Of a stretch of DNA of 64,000 nt, positions 23,249 to 33,969 are shown piece after piece. Source of the DNA: Magicicada septendecula (lineage: Eukaryota; Arthropoda; Insecta; Hemiptera; Cicadidae); contig CM068367.1 in assembly GCA_034769895.1 (NCBI GenBank), forward strand, positions 705,468,885 to 705,532,884, read 5' to 3'. The notes under the pieces were generated by a model. It saw only the letters and a program-made list of their open reading frames with translations, was not told where the DNA came from and did no database searches. A program made the translations under genes and the position numbers. Every line of letters starts with the position of its first letter. Position 1 is the stretch's first letter.

Positions 23249-26031
23249 TGTAACAACTGATCTAGGTCGTACCTGTTAAAATGTGTCACACTTGTTTATT
23301 TTGTGTATTAGTGTGAATGTAGTGTTTGCCTCACACCGGTCGTTACATAAATCGACGTCACTACTGGAGTCTGTAGCGTTGTCAATATTACCAGTACAAC
23401 CTACCTGTTAATTCATAGGGGTTGCGAATACCGGGTGGCGCCAAATTGTTTCTATTGAAACAATTAAAATAGTTAAATTCTAAGATAATATGTGTTATTA
23501 GCATGGACAGCTGTGGCATTCGAGTGGTTCCCGCTGCTATACAGGTTGTCGACTCGACCACTCGTGATGAGCGCTAGTTGTCTATTGAATAAAACTTGCT
23601 AACACACATATACTCTACAACGTCCTATGAAATAAAAAGATAGTAATACTCGGTACTGTGAGTTTAATACAAATTCAAGCATTAATTAATATAACAAAAG
23701 GATTATAAATAATTTGATAACAAATAGCTCCGGCTTACAGCATGAAACACAAAAATATCTCAGTGTTGGCAAAATTGATTTTAAAACACTTTCCGTTGCC
23801 GATATGGCGTCCGTTCATACAATATTTTACTATGTTTAAAATCTGGAGTTCTTTGGATTATGAAATAAGACATAAACGTTGGTTACATGAAAAAAATACA
23901 CTACCATACCTTATACGTACTTAGAAAGTATAATGTGTTTTTACAAATTGTTCGGTAGTGTCGTATTTTTGTTACAACATGATCCTCTTAACTGAGGTTA
24001 TACTTTGATTAATAAAATGTTTTTATGTAAGTAAATTATGCAGTAACACCCTTGAAAGAAAATAATATTTATTCAATAGTGAGAAATTTTATCATTTGGA
24101 AAATAATTTAAGTAATTTGGTTTTTTGGGATTAAGGAATTTATTCGATACGTATCAGTTCAGATTGCGTGATGTGTAGTCATCGTAGTAGTGGATCAATT
24201 TGGATTAGTTTTAAGCTTCCAACATCTTTTTCAATCTTCTCTTGGGTTTTTTGACAATTAATTTATTTAATTTGGTTCCAGGACATCGTTAATTCTTGGT
24301 AGGTTGACATCTACTCGTCTTTGGTCATCTTGGTTCACTTTCGAAACTTGTAGTAACTATTTAAATTAAAATTTCAATCATTCCAATTTTGCGTGCCGCT
24401 TACCCACGCGTCGTTTTTTCGAGTCTCAATTATTTAACGGAAAATAAGCCCTCAAACGCTCATTACCATAGTAACCGCAATCCTGGGATTGGTTAATTAC
24501 TCCTTCGAAGACATTGTTAAGATATTTGAATTTTTATTCAAATTTATTCAGTATTTTCCTAATGGTTTTATTCCTTTATAATTCCTTTGGGGTAATAAAT
24601 GATATCACTATTATCTTTCTTTCCTTTCAAGGTTTACAATGATACCTCATAAGGTCATATTCTGTTGTCAGTCTAAATATTTGACATTTGATAAATTACA
24701 TATCTTTCTTAAATTAAACTTTTATAATAATATTTCTGTTTTAAAATGATTGACATATAATTGCTGGCCATTCACTGGTCTTAGATTAGTAAAGTTTCTT
24801 GCGAAATTGTTACAATTTACATTTGAGTGTTTCTGACAGTTAGATGTTTTCATAGCTAAGATTGGCCATGATTGTTTTTTGGTGTTTCTCTTTTAAATTA
24901 CATCTTGAATTCAGCCTGATGGGCTTCACTTAGTTATCATATTTGTTCGTGTTTTAACTACTATTCAACATACTTTTCATTACATATATTTTAAAATATA
25001 ATAATTAGGCTTATGGACTGTAGGTTCCCTTCAGCCATATTTCCTTTCTAACATTGAACCAAACTATTTTTTATAATTTACTAGTTATTGTTAGTTCTAA
25101 TGTCGATTCCTTTCTTTTGTTACAACCTAGAGTGATAAACATCATCACTTCTTATAAAATTATGAAAGTTAATTCCCCCTTCAACATGGGGTGTTTTATT
25201 TATTGTAGTCTTAATTTTAACAACAAAACTTTATTTCCATTCTACTATACCATGTTAACACAAACTACTCTTGTCTGGGCTTTCTCCCTGGATAACATTA
25301 CATGCTTCTTTTATTATTATTCGGAATATTATTTTTAATTATTTTAAATTATATAAATGTGTTCTAGGTCACTCCAATCATTGAGTGTTCATCACTGTTT
25401 TACAAAGTGTTTTCTTACTTATCATTACATTTTTAATGCTTAACATACACTTTCACTATTTTTAGGGTACTTACACTTCACTATGCACTTCACTTTGGTT
25501 CACTGTTTGTATTGAGTGTTATTTAATGGGTATCCCTATACTTTCTCCTATCATTTCTCACTATTTCTTTCTATCATAATATTTATTATTAATAATATTA
25601 GGTTAGTTATTTCTTATTAAATCTAACCTTTCTAACTGTGTTAGTGTACTTTTTCGACATTACATTACTTTACAATCGTATTGTTTTTAAAATGGGTACA
25701 TAGGTTAATTCAATTATAACAATAATATTTGTTTCATCAATAAATAATTATTTGGGGTTTATTTACCGTATTCTATCCTTGAGTATACTATTTTTCCCCT
25801 TTTTATGTGTGTTAGTCTCCCCTTGGGTTTAATCTGTCTCCTCTTTGTTCTTCCTCTTCTTCATAGTCTTCATCTTGATTCGGTTCTCCTCTTCTCATCT
25901 GATTTGCTTTCTGTTTAATCGTAGGGATCTGTTCTCTTCCTCTGATTCTTCTTTAATTCTGGGTTCATATCTTCCTTTGTTAGTTCATAATTGTTTGGTG
26001 TGTCACCTTTTTTCTTGAGTATGGTTCGTAG
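23249..26031 (-). repeat. 5' LTR of the gypsy-type element
   Basis: 2783 bp, the copy from which transcription of the element would start. Near-identical to 14833-17616; single-base differences are scattered, plus one 1-bp indel (near 17113 / 25530). Confidence 0.93.
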
Positions 26032-26748
26032 TTCCCTTCTTTGTGTTTATGTTGTTGGATCAATCACTTGGGTTGGGTAATGTCGTTGTATGTCGTGTCA
26101 TAATATTTACATTTTATACATTTTTTTTAAACATTTTATTTTATATGAAGTATTTTTATATCAAGAATTATCTTTTTTATCACTGGTACGGGATTTGGCT
26201 TAATTGTATCGTAACAATATGGAAGAACCTTCTACCATTTCTATAACGTGTTTTTAAATATTACTGCCTAAATGTGGTATTTATCAGTTTAAAGAAATTG
26301 TTTCTACAGTCTAAAATATTGTTTTAATGTAGCCAATTTTATTAAGTATAGGGATAATCATATTGCCAACTTTGTCACTCATTTTGCATCACCCAGCCAA
26401 CATGCACAACTTAAGGGATGCTGTGGATGCGAATGACTTTGTCACCCAACTTGTTAAAGAGATGGGGGAGAGTTCTTCTGGACAAAGAACACCTCCAAAC
26501 TCTACTCGGATGTCAGAACAACAACAGTTTTATTAAGTGGCTCAAATTAACTATTGGCAGGGACATAATTAAATATTGACACTTAAACTTAAATAACTTT
26601 AAAATTATTCAGTAAAATATTAAAGTTACAATTATATTTGTATATAATAGAAATGTTCGTGTGTACATTTATTTCCTTTTATTGTGAAGTATACAATAAA
26701 TATTTTTTCAATCACTTTCTGCTACAGTCCGTTTCTTGATGTATATAA
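26032..26748. other. Intron DNA between LTR element and palindrome
   Basis: Mostly AT-rich. A plus-strand open stretch of ~58 codons (about 26340-26535) contains MHNLRDAVDANDFVTQLVKE and ends in a stop. It has no recognised homologue and no clear splice sites; it may be a remnant of a coding sequence. Confidence 0.4.
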
Positions 26749-26922
26749 TACATTTAATATTTATACTAAATTTACCTCAAGATGTTTTTTCTATTTGGAA
26801 CATGTTTCGAGAGTTCCTGTTCTGGCTTTGTCCTGGCTGAAGATGAGAGAACAGGAACTCTCGAAACATGTTCCAAATAGAAAAAACATCTTGAGGTAAA
26901 TTTAGTATAAATATTAAATGTA
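26749..26922. repeat. Perfect 75-bp palindromic repeat
   Basis: 26749-26823 and 26848-26922 are exact inverted copies separated by 24 bp. The right arm together with the spacer carries a complete hammerhead-like core; the left copy lacks the CUGANGA side. Because no mismatch is visible, the inversion is recent or kept by gene conversion. Confidence 0.9.
26834..26875 (+). ncRNA. Hammerhead-ribozyme-like motif in the palindrome
   Basis: TGG, CTGAAGA (26837-26843), T, GAGAG/CTCTC hairpin with an 8-nt loop, GAAA (26863-26866), AC-AT-GT mini-helix, T, then CCA pairing with TGG. The same order as the Penelope arms but a different sequence in every helix. Confidence 0.5.
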
Positions 26923-27302
26923 ATAAATATTTAATATATTAATTTGATAAACTGTAAATATAATTTGGTTGTTTTACAGTAATCATGGAATAACACATTG
27001 CTTTTATTGAAGACTGAAGATTAGGAGAGTTTTTGAAAATAGATTTTAAAATTATGATTTGATAAAGATACTTTGGAATACTAACATAGTTATCGAGAAC
27101 TGAAATTAGATTGTGTGTTGCACATGCACACATTTTATTATGGTTTATATTGTATATTGGCACATTCATTATTTTGCCTTTTAAATACAGGTAGTTTGTG
27201 TAATAATTCTAATTATAAATTATCAGTTTTTAAAGCATAGTGAACAGTTTCTTTCTTTCTTTCTTTTTTTTTTTAACTCAGTGGAATATTACTTAAAAAC
27301 AG
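26923..27302. other. Intron end before the second exon
   Basis: No gene. A strong pyrimidine tract (27249-27274) precedes two candidate AGs, at 27280-27281 and 27301-27302. Only the second avoids an in-frame TAA. Confidence 0.6.
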
Positions 27303-27521
27303 ATCCTAGCTGCAACTACTGCACGCAGACTGGCTGTTGTTGATGTAGAGAGAGGTGAACAACTTCTTGCGTATGATAACTGTGCCTTTGGAGGCAGGGA
27401 ACGTTCTGGGTTGGCTGCAGATCCAGTGTGCCCCAACATGGCTGTTTCAGTGGCTGTTAATGGAAAAGGACTCACTCTTCTAGATCTTCGCATGCCGTTA
27501 CCACTTGACTTTGTTTATGAT
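27303..27521 (+). CDS. Exon 2 of the WD40-repeat protein
   Basis: 219 bp, 73 codons, phase 0 at both ends. Acceptor ACTTAAAAACAG (weak, because the pyrimidine tract lies ~28 bp further up), donor GAT|GTAAGTG (strong). It reads ILAATTARRLAVVDVERGEQ ... NMAVSVAVNGKGLTLLDLRM PLPLDFVYD. Joined to exon 1, 'FTSDGSR' runs into 'ILAATTARRLAVVDVERGE', an uninterrupted WD40 blade, which supports the splice choice. High GC and absence of stops separate it from the surrounding AT-rich intron. It sits between the LTR element and a Tigger, ~140 bp from the latter's edge. Confidence 0.87.
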
Positions 27522-27556
27522 GTAAGTGTTTGATTAATCTTAGTACATAATATGTG

Positions 27557-27663
27557 TTATGTATTCAGGTATTATGTTATTAAAACTATATATAACTTGT
27601 AATAGCGGTAGTACTGCATTAGTAATTAATTGCAGTAAAATTTGACTATTTTGAATGTATGTA
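27557..27663 (+). repeat. Repeat arm interrupted by a Tigger; continues at 30081-30111
   Basis: Together with 30081-30111 this matches 31380-31515 almost throughout. It contains a Tigger-like end, CAGTAAAATTTGACTATTTT, likely belonging to the older Tigger whose coding remains start near 30.3 kb. Confidence 0.75.
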
Positions 27664-30080
27664 CAGTGAAACTTGGCTAATTCGGACTTCACTAATTCGG
27701 AATTTCTATAATTCGGACTGGGGTTCTCAATACTGTAATTTATACGTACATATGTAAAAATTCAAAATCAAGTGTAGATTTAGCCTACTTGAGAAGAGAA
27801 AGATCGGAAATACTATACATAGTGTATTTCCATGAACTAGGATTATTAATTGGTAGGTAAACGATAACGAAAAGCAGTGTCGTATACATTTCCTAGAAAT
27901 TCTGAACAGTACTGTACAATTCATAACAACGGATATGACTCATACAGACTTTCAAATTTGTCATCATTGTGAACGTTCGTCCCATAGCCAGTCACTTTAC
28001 GTTTTGACTCCGTAGTGTTCGTACCTTTTACTGTGTTCAAAAATGAGTAAACGTGGTTCGTATAAATCGCTCACGATAGAACAAAAGATAGAAGTTTTAA
28101 AATTTATTGACAAAGGTGATTCGGTCAGAGTTTCGGTATCAGTAAATCGACATTTTACGATATTAAAAAAAGCAGATCAGCAATTACAAATTTTTCATTG
28201 AATAGAGACTTTGATAGTGTCAGTGAAATTAAGCGAAAACGGATGACTCCTGCCAAAACGTCTGACATTAACGAAGCTGTTTGGTATAAACAACAACGAG
28301 CTGCTGGTGTACCGATCCGTGGGATAGAATTGCAGACTGCTGCTGAACGTTTTGCTACTCGATTTCAAAACCAAGATTTTAAGGCAAGTACAGGGTGGTT
28401 GTTTAGATTTAGAAATCGACATGGCATAGCAAACCGATCGATTTGTGGAGAACTTTTAAGTGCAGACCATGAAGCTGTTCAACCATAAAAGGATAAATTA
28501 CAAAAGATTATTAATGATAATGAACTTGAACCATGGCAAATCTACAATGCCGATGAGACGAGATTATTTTGGAAGGCAATGCCAAAAAATACACAATCGA
28601 GTAAAAAAGAAACCCATACACCTGGACATAAAATAAAGAAAATGAGGCTGTCTGCATTATTGTGTGCCAATTCCAATGGTACGCATAAATTAAAATCGGT
28701 TGTTGTAGGAAAATCTAAAAACCCAAGAGCAATGAAGAACATAAACGAGACTGATCTTCCTGTGATTTATAAAGCTCACAGAAATGCGTGGTTCAGCTGT
28801 GAAATTTTCAGTTCTTGGTTTCATAACAATTTTATTCCATCAGTCACAACATTTCAGATGGAAGAAAAAAAATGTTGCTAGGGAAGAAGTTAAAGCAGTG
28901 TTGTTATTGGACAATGCTCCAGTGCATCCTGCAGAGGACATTTTACGAAGTGATAATGGAAAAATAAAATGTCTATTCATGCCTCCTAATACATCGGCAC
29001 TAATACAACCAATGGACCAAGGAGTAATCTATAGTTGCAAACGGCTGTACAGAAAGAAACAGCTACAAGACTGTCTCGTATTTTTTGAAGATGAAGAGGG
29101 TAGCAGTACCAATTTAGGTGAACAGACTTTAATCAATATGAAAAATTACAACATAAAAAATACTTTATTTAACTGGGCTTCAAGTTGGAAGGAGGTGAAA
29201 GCCACGATGATTGCTAATTCTTGGAAAAAACTTCTTAAGACTGAAGATAATGAAGAAGAGGATTTTAATGGAATTGAAGAAGATGATTACAGAAATATTT
29301 TAGAAAATGCAGGAGAACATGAGACAAACACGGAAAATATTCGAGAGTGGCTGGATGAAGATGCTGGTGAGGTAGGGTACGTTGTGGAGTCGGAAGAAGA
29401 AATAGCTGCTACTATAGAAGGTTGCCAAACTAAGGGACTGATGACAGACGATCAAAATGGCGATGATGATGACGATGAGGAAGAAAACGATCACGAAGAA
29501 AGTGAGAATGTTAAAATAAGTGATGCAATAAAAAACGTACAATCCTTGTTGAAGTTCGTAGAAATGCCTGCAAACTCTGACTTAAGCAAATATTTTTTTG
29601 TTTTAAGTGAAATGAAACAGGATTTTGTGAGGAAACAGCTAAAAACAAAATACATGCAGAAAAAAAGTTAGTGATATTTTAAGAAGCTGTAGGCTTGCTA
29701 GAATACGTACTGTGCAGTAAAAATAGAGTGTTTTGTATTTAAGTTTTGTTTTGTATGTAAGTTACGTACTACAGTATAAAACTGAATCGAATTTTTTTAG
29801 TAAACATCACATAAACAGGTACTGTACGTTATTTCTTATTTTATACCTCTTCTACTACTAATTAATAGAGTATTAAATGCAGTATTTTTAACAAGAACAT
29901 GCAGTAGACCTCTTGTAGATTCAAATTGTGTTTCAAAATGATTTCTTTTATATTGTCTGCTATCGGTAACCGATAGACACGCAAAAACTCGCGATCAGTT
30001 TGTAATGTTCTATAATTCGGACTTTCAGCAATTCAGACTGAGCTTGGTCCGCATTAGTCCGAATTAGCGAAGTTTCACTG
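27664..30080 (+). mobile_element. Tigger/jerky-type DNA transposon inserted in an older repeat
   Basis: 2417 bp with inverted ends CAGTGAAACTTGGCTAATTC (27664) and its near-complement ending at 30080, TA on both sides. The insertion site is confirmed inside this window: the related copy at 31380-31515 lacks the element and shows a single TA at the same spot. Its TIR differs from that of the Tigger at 3530, so it is a separate family. Confidence 0.93.
28044..29671 (+). pseudogene. Jerky/Tigger-type transposase, three breaks
   Basis: The start ATG at 28044 gives MSKRGSYKSLTIEQKIEVLK, a Psq-type helix-turn-helix. The CENP-B-type domain follows (AERFATRFQNQDFKASTGWL, RFRNRHGI), then the DDE nuclease with YNADETRLFW near 28.55 kb, VLLLDNAPVHP near 28.91 kb and LIQPMDQGVIYSC near 29.01 kb. 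A long acidic tail contains poly-Asp/Glu. Breaks are a frameshift near 28.12 kb inside the first DNA-binding domain, an in-frame stop at 28486, and a frameshift in an A-rich run near 28.87 kb. Catalytic acidic residues remain. About 540 codons, normal for jerky-like transposases. The sequence is clearly distinct from the other Tigger proteins in this window. Confidence 0.9.
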
Positions 30081-30289
30081 TAATTCAAATTTATGGACAA
30101 TTCGATCTGTTGTCATGGTTCCTTGAATACCCTATGTGAAACTGTACAGAGTATTGTGTGTAATTCAAATATTTTGTTGTTAGTTTGAAATAATAACTTT
30201 GATGAAACTACAAAAAGTTGCCTAGGATCTGTCAACATTGAAGCTTCAAATATAATTTTATATACTAATTTGATTCAAGACATTAATGA

Positions 30290-30872
30290 CTTTTCTTCAG
30301 ATGTGGCCCCAGAATAACTCGTGCTTTTAATGGAAAACTTATAGTGCTTGCAAACACATCAAAAAGCACATGTGGATAGCCATTTGTTAATAATAGGGAA
30401 GTCAGCCAGCCCACATTTCAAAAATATAAAAACAGTTTACTGTTTGAATATGAATCAAACAGTAAAGCTGGGACAAGTCAGATTTCTGACAATGACTTTT
30501 GAAAGTCAACAAGAAATTTTGGATCAAAACAGCAGAATCATCTTTTTTATTGACAACTGTACAACACAACCTCCTGTGATGGAAAATGTAAAAGTTGAGT
30601 TTTCCCCATAAATGTGACCTAAGTAGTTCCACCTATGTACAAGGTGTAATACAGAATTGTAAGGATTTTTATGAATGGACTGTGATACAAATTCTCTCAT
30701 ATGCTTACTTCAGTGAGCATGAAAACAATGTCATAAAAACTTCCTGCATCTGCAACCATTCTTTGACTAAGTTACACAAAAACGATCACTAATTGCTTTT
30801 GTAAAGGTGGTTGAAAAGGAGAATGGAGCTACTAAGAAATCATACCTAATGTGGATAACTGAGAAGACATTG
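30290..30872 (+). pseudogene. Older Tigger transposase, first half (decayed)
   Basis: Plus-strand fragments resemble the transposase of the minus-strand Tigger at 58369-59717: HLLIIGKSASPHFKNIKT, RIIFFIDNCTTQPPVMENVK, QGVIQNCKDFYEW and SEHENNVIKT. The second catalytic Asp region (FIDNC) is visible, but the PMDQG region is broken by stops and frameshifts. The coding trail stops exactly at 30.88 kb and resumes at 37.55 kb, showing that the 6.66-kb hAT was inserted into it. Its left end is probably the Tigger-like terminus at ~27633. Confidence 0.8.
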
Positions 30873-31379
30873 TATATGATCGTGGCCGGAGGGGGGGGAG
30901 CATCCCACCAATATTTTCCCAAAGGTTAAATCCTGAATAATTTTTTATTCAAATTAATTTTTAATTTATTTACACAGATTATTAGTTGACTAAAAATATT
31001 AACTTAAAATCAGTGCCATTGATGGTCCAGTTTGAGGCCCATGATTTATTTTCTTTGTATATAGATGATAGGTTCCCTCAAGTAATGTTGATGGCCACGT
31101 GTTTTTGACAGTTTGTTGACAAGGATGACACTGTCATAAAAATGTAACTCCAAAATAATAACGCCCCACCCAACAAATCCTCCGTCCACTATATTTCTGT
31201 TCTTCTGAGTACAGTGTGTACGGATTTGGCTGCCAGTCAGTCTAGTGTTGTTTCACCATGTTATTTTGTCTCTATTTCTGATCAGCTGATGAGCTTATCA
31301 CCTGTGCATGGCAACAAATGAAGTTCTCATTATTTGACAAATATAATTGTCATGGATTAACAACGGGTCAGCCCACCCA

Positions 31380-31515
31380 TTATGTATTCAGATATTATGT
31401 TATTAAAACTACATATAATTTGTAACAGCTGTAGTGCTGCATTAGTAATTAATTGCAATAAAACTTGGCTATTTTGAATGTACGTAATTCAAATTTATGG
31501 ACAATTCGATCTGTT
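31380..31515 (+). repeat. Paralogous empty site of the 27664 Tigger
   Basis: 136 bp matching 27557-27663 joined to 30081-30111. At the junction it reads GTACGTAATTC, a single TA where the other copy has TA-element-TA. Confidence 0.8.
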
Positions 31516-31782
31516 AAGATTATCTTTATCGTTTTCAGTTAGTTATATTTGTTACTCACTCTAATCTGGTTCTAAGGTTCTAAGTTAGTTCAGTTTAATT
31601 GTGTTTTGTATTGGTATAATAAAGAGAAATAGTGGGGGTAAAGAGGAACTGAAGAAACAGAGTTCAGGTAAATCGTAACTGAAGACATTGGCGTATAATA
31701 CTACGAAGAGGAAGCTTCTGACTTTAATCAACTAAACGCTATGTAACTCACCGTCTGTGGCTTAAGTAAATGTCTTTATACA

Positions 31783-31820
31783 ATTGACATGTTTCGGGAC
31801 ACTTGTCCCATCCTCAGAAT
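31783..31820 (-). ncRNA. Hammerhead-like motif, left arm of miniature element
   Basis: Minus strand: ATT, CTGAGGA, T, GGGAC/GTCCC hairpin, GAAA, AC-AT-GT mini-helix, C, AAT pairing with ATT. Helix I is only three base pairs. Confidence 0.45.
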
Positions 31821-31982
31821 ATTTAAAAAAGTCTTTTCATACCATCATACGATGGCACAGTTGTCAATATATTAAAATCCACATAACACAAAACACAATT
31901 ACATGGATGGAGTGGATTTTAATATTTTTAATATATTGACGACTGTGCCATCTTATGATGGTATGAAGAGACTTTTTTAAAT

Positions 31983-32020
31983 ATTCTGAGGATGGGACAA
32001 GTGTCCCGAAACATGTCAGT
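31983..32020 (+). ncRNA. Hammerhead-like motif, right arm of miniature element
   Basis: ATT, CTGAGGA (31986-31992), T, GGGAC/GTCCC hairpin, GAAA (32008-32011), AC-AT-GT, C, then AGT (weak three-pair helix I with one G-U). Confidence 0.45.
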
Positions 32021-32131
32021 TGTATAAAGACATTTACTTAAGCCACAGACGGTGAGTAACATAGCGTTTAGTTGATTATAAAATACGTGGCTTGGACTAT
32101 AAGCGGATTTATTCCATTAACTTCTGACTTT

Positions 32132-33960
32132 GAATAAAAATGAAGAGCATAAAAATTATAAGTGGAAGAAAATTATTAGTACACTCATTTATATAATGTA
32201 GAAAAAAATTGTATAATGTAACGCTTTGAAGATTATTCGAAACCCACTGCTTCGATATTTTCAAATAGCTACTTATTTTTGGTCATAAAGTTTGAGGGAT
32301 CATGGGATCGTATTGTTTTTCATAATTTCGAAACGTTTTGGAAAATATTTAAGAGCGTATTCTGAACAAATATCGAGCCCATACTTCTCATTTTACAAAT
32401 CTATATTTATACAATGAATAACATTTTCCAACCAGTAAAAACTACTATCTAATCATTAAATCAGGCTTATATCTTGGACCTAGTAAGCATATGTACGTGT
32501 CTGTGTACTAAAAAGAAGTAAATTTTATGAGGAGCTAGGACCAAAAACAGTCACCAACTCTTGTAAAACTACAAAAACTCGAGTGAGAAATATAAAAGGA
32601 GTTTTTATGCAGACTCGAATGTACGAGAGTTATTCGACTGGATGGTATATATGAAAAGTTTGCAGTAGCAGAACGACGCATACACAGTTGCGACCATCAT
32701 CTTTTTGCATTTTTACTCACCAATTTGTGAGAGCCTGTCGTTACCTCTCACGCCAGTTGTGAGATGTATTGTGCTATTTATTGAAACCTTTTGTCTCCTG
32801 CCAGGTGCTTTGATACTATACTCAGAATTTATCGATAACTTCAGACGAGGAGGTTCTCAACCAATTAAAAGGTGAGAACAAGATTGTCTGGATGCTGACG
32901 TGGCAGTGTGTAACCATGCCCCCCCCCCCAACAACCCAGTGTGGATATCAGTCATCCCGGCCAATCACTGTTGAATCACGTTAGTACGGGGTGCTGAGTT
33001 TTCGATGTATCTTCAGCAGACTGTTGGCCCCCTTTGCTATGAAACTGTGGACATGGGCCTAACAATTGTGAAGGGCAGGCTTCATGTACTTGAGAGGCTT
33101 CCCCTTCAGGAGAGTTACACTTGGGAACTTGCAGCCAACCTTTTGCATGTGTTGGTGACCGAAGCGAGGCCGGTATACCATCGGAGCTACCATCTGGGCA
33201 GGGATGCTGTCTTGTTATCAGGGTGAAAGTGTGGTTGATAATCTAGGGCTCTGAAACCTCATTGACGGTGTCAAATATTGGCTGGGTACCTTGGTGTCAG
33301 ATTTTTCGACAAGGCAAAAAAGGTGGTGCCAAAATACAATAACTGGCTGATCATAAACTCGGGGGTGTATTTATTGGGGGGGGGGGGACTGGATCCTCCC
33401 AGAGGGTCAAAAGTTGAGAAATGTTGTTAATCTCTTAATTTTTAGGCTGTTTTATTTATTTTTTATTTCAGCTGTGTACGCTAACTTAGTAGTAGCTCTT
33501 TTTTAAAATATAGAAAGAGGTTAATTACAGAGAATTAAGCTAGGCGTTTGAAATACGAAATATAGGAAAATCATTCAGCCAGTAAGTATTTTTAACAGTG
33601 TTTCAATAACCCGTATTTTTATTGTGTAAATTACTGTTTAGTTTAATGGAACTGATTTCAGGATGTTACTATGCGTTTTTCAGCCAATTTAAAAACAGTA
33701 ATGTTGGTTAATCTTAAATTGTTTTTTCTTTTGAATGAAGCTGACAGAACCCCCCACCCCCAAACCCAAATTCTAGATGTGCCACTGCTTAAACTTGGAT
33801 GGTGTCGATGTTACGACTATGAGCAGAAGTATCATAGTTATATACGTAACATTTTGCATTTTCTTGTGAACCAGCAGGAGATTGATTTTCAAATGGCCCA
33901 CATAATAGTCATTCCTAGCTAAATTTATATTCGTTATCCCACAAGTACAATATCTTTTAT
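32132..33960. other. Non-coding interior of the hAT with nested debris
   Basis: No gene recognised. A G12 run lies at 33376-33387 and a C-run near 32920. The stretch ~33738-33787 (CCCCCCACCCCCAAACCCAA ... GATGTGCCACTG) looks like the complement of a G-rich hAT terminus (CAGTGGC...GGGGG), perhaps the edge of another small nested hAT derivative. Confidence 0.4.
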
Positions 33961-33969
33961 TTCCAGGTC

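Larger units (their letters stand above)
14833..26031 (-). mobile_element. Gypsy-type LTR retrotransposon with 2.78-kb LTRs, antisense in the intron
   Basis: An 11.2-kb element on the minus strand. Two LTRs (14833-17616 and 23249-26031) differ at about fifteen positions by my eye count, ~99.5% identity, so the insertion is recent. In element order: LTR, primer-binding site, coiled-coil gag (23200-21365), protease-RT-RNase H (21053-18879), ~1.2 kb without coding capacity, purine tract, LTR. The LTR edge at 14833/23249 is TGTAACAAC, giving the expected ...CA end. The other edge (GGTTCGTAG) is not canonical, and I see no clear short target duplication. Gag and pol each contain one in-frame stop, and no integrase is encoded. 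The RT order and motifs place it with gypsy-like (Ty3) elements. Confidence 0.93.
31726..32120 (+). mobile_element. Miniature Penelope-like element with inverted arms
   Basis: 395 bp between 11-bp direct repeats CTTCTGACTTT (31715-31725 and 32121-32131). Arms 31726-31882 and 31912-32077 are inverted copies with few differences, separated by ~29 bp, with a 43-bp one-sided tail (32078-32120) containing GTGGCTTGGACTATAA, matching the tail of the 2264 element (GTGGCTTGG...ACTATAA). Outer arm edges also match (AATCAAMTAAAC...ACTCACCGTC). No coding sequence is left: a two-arm-only derivative. Confidence 0.8.

Noticed and set aside
33005-33226. 73-codon frame MYLQQTVGPLCYETVDMG...
   Set aside because: No recognised family and no splice context; it lies inside a decayed hAT and is probably chance or unrecognised repeat.
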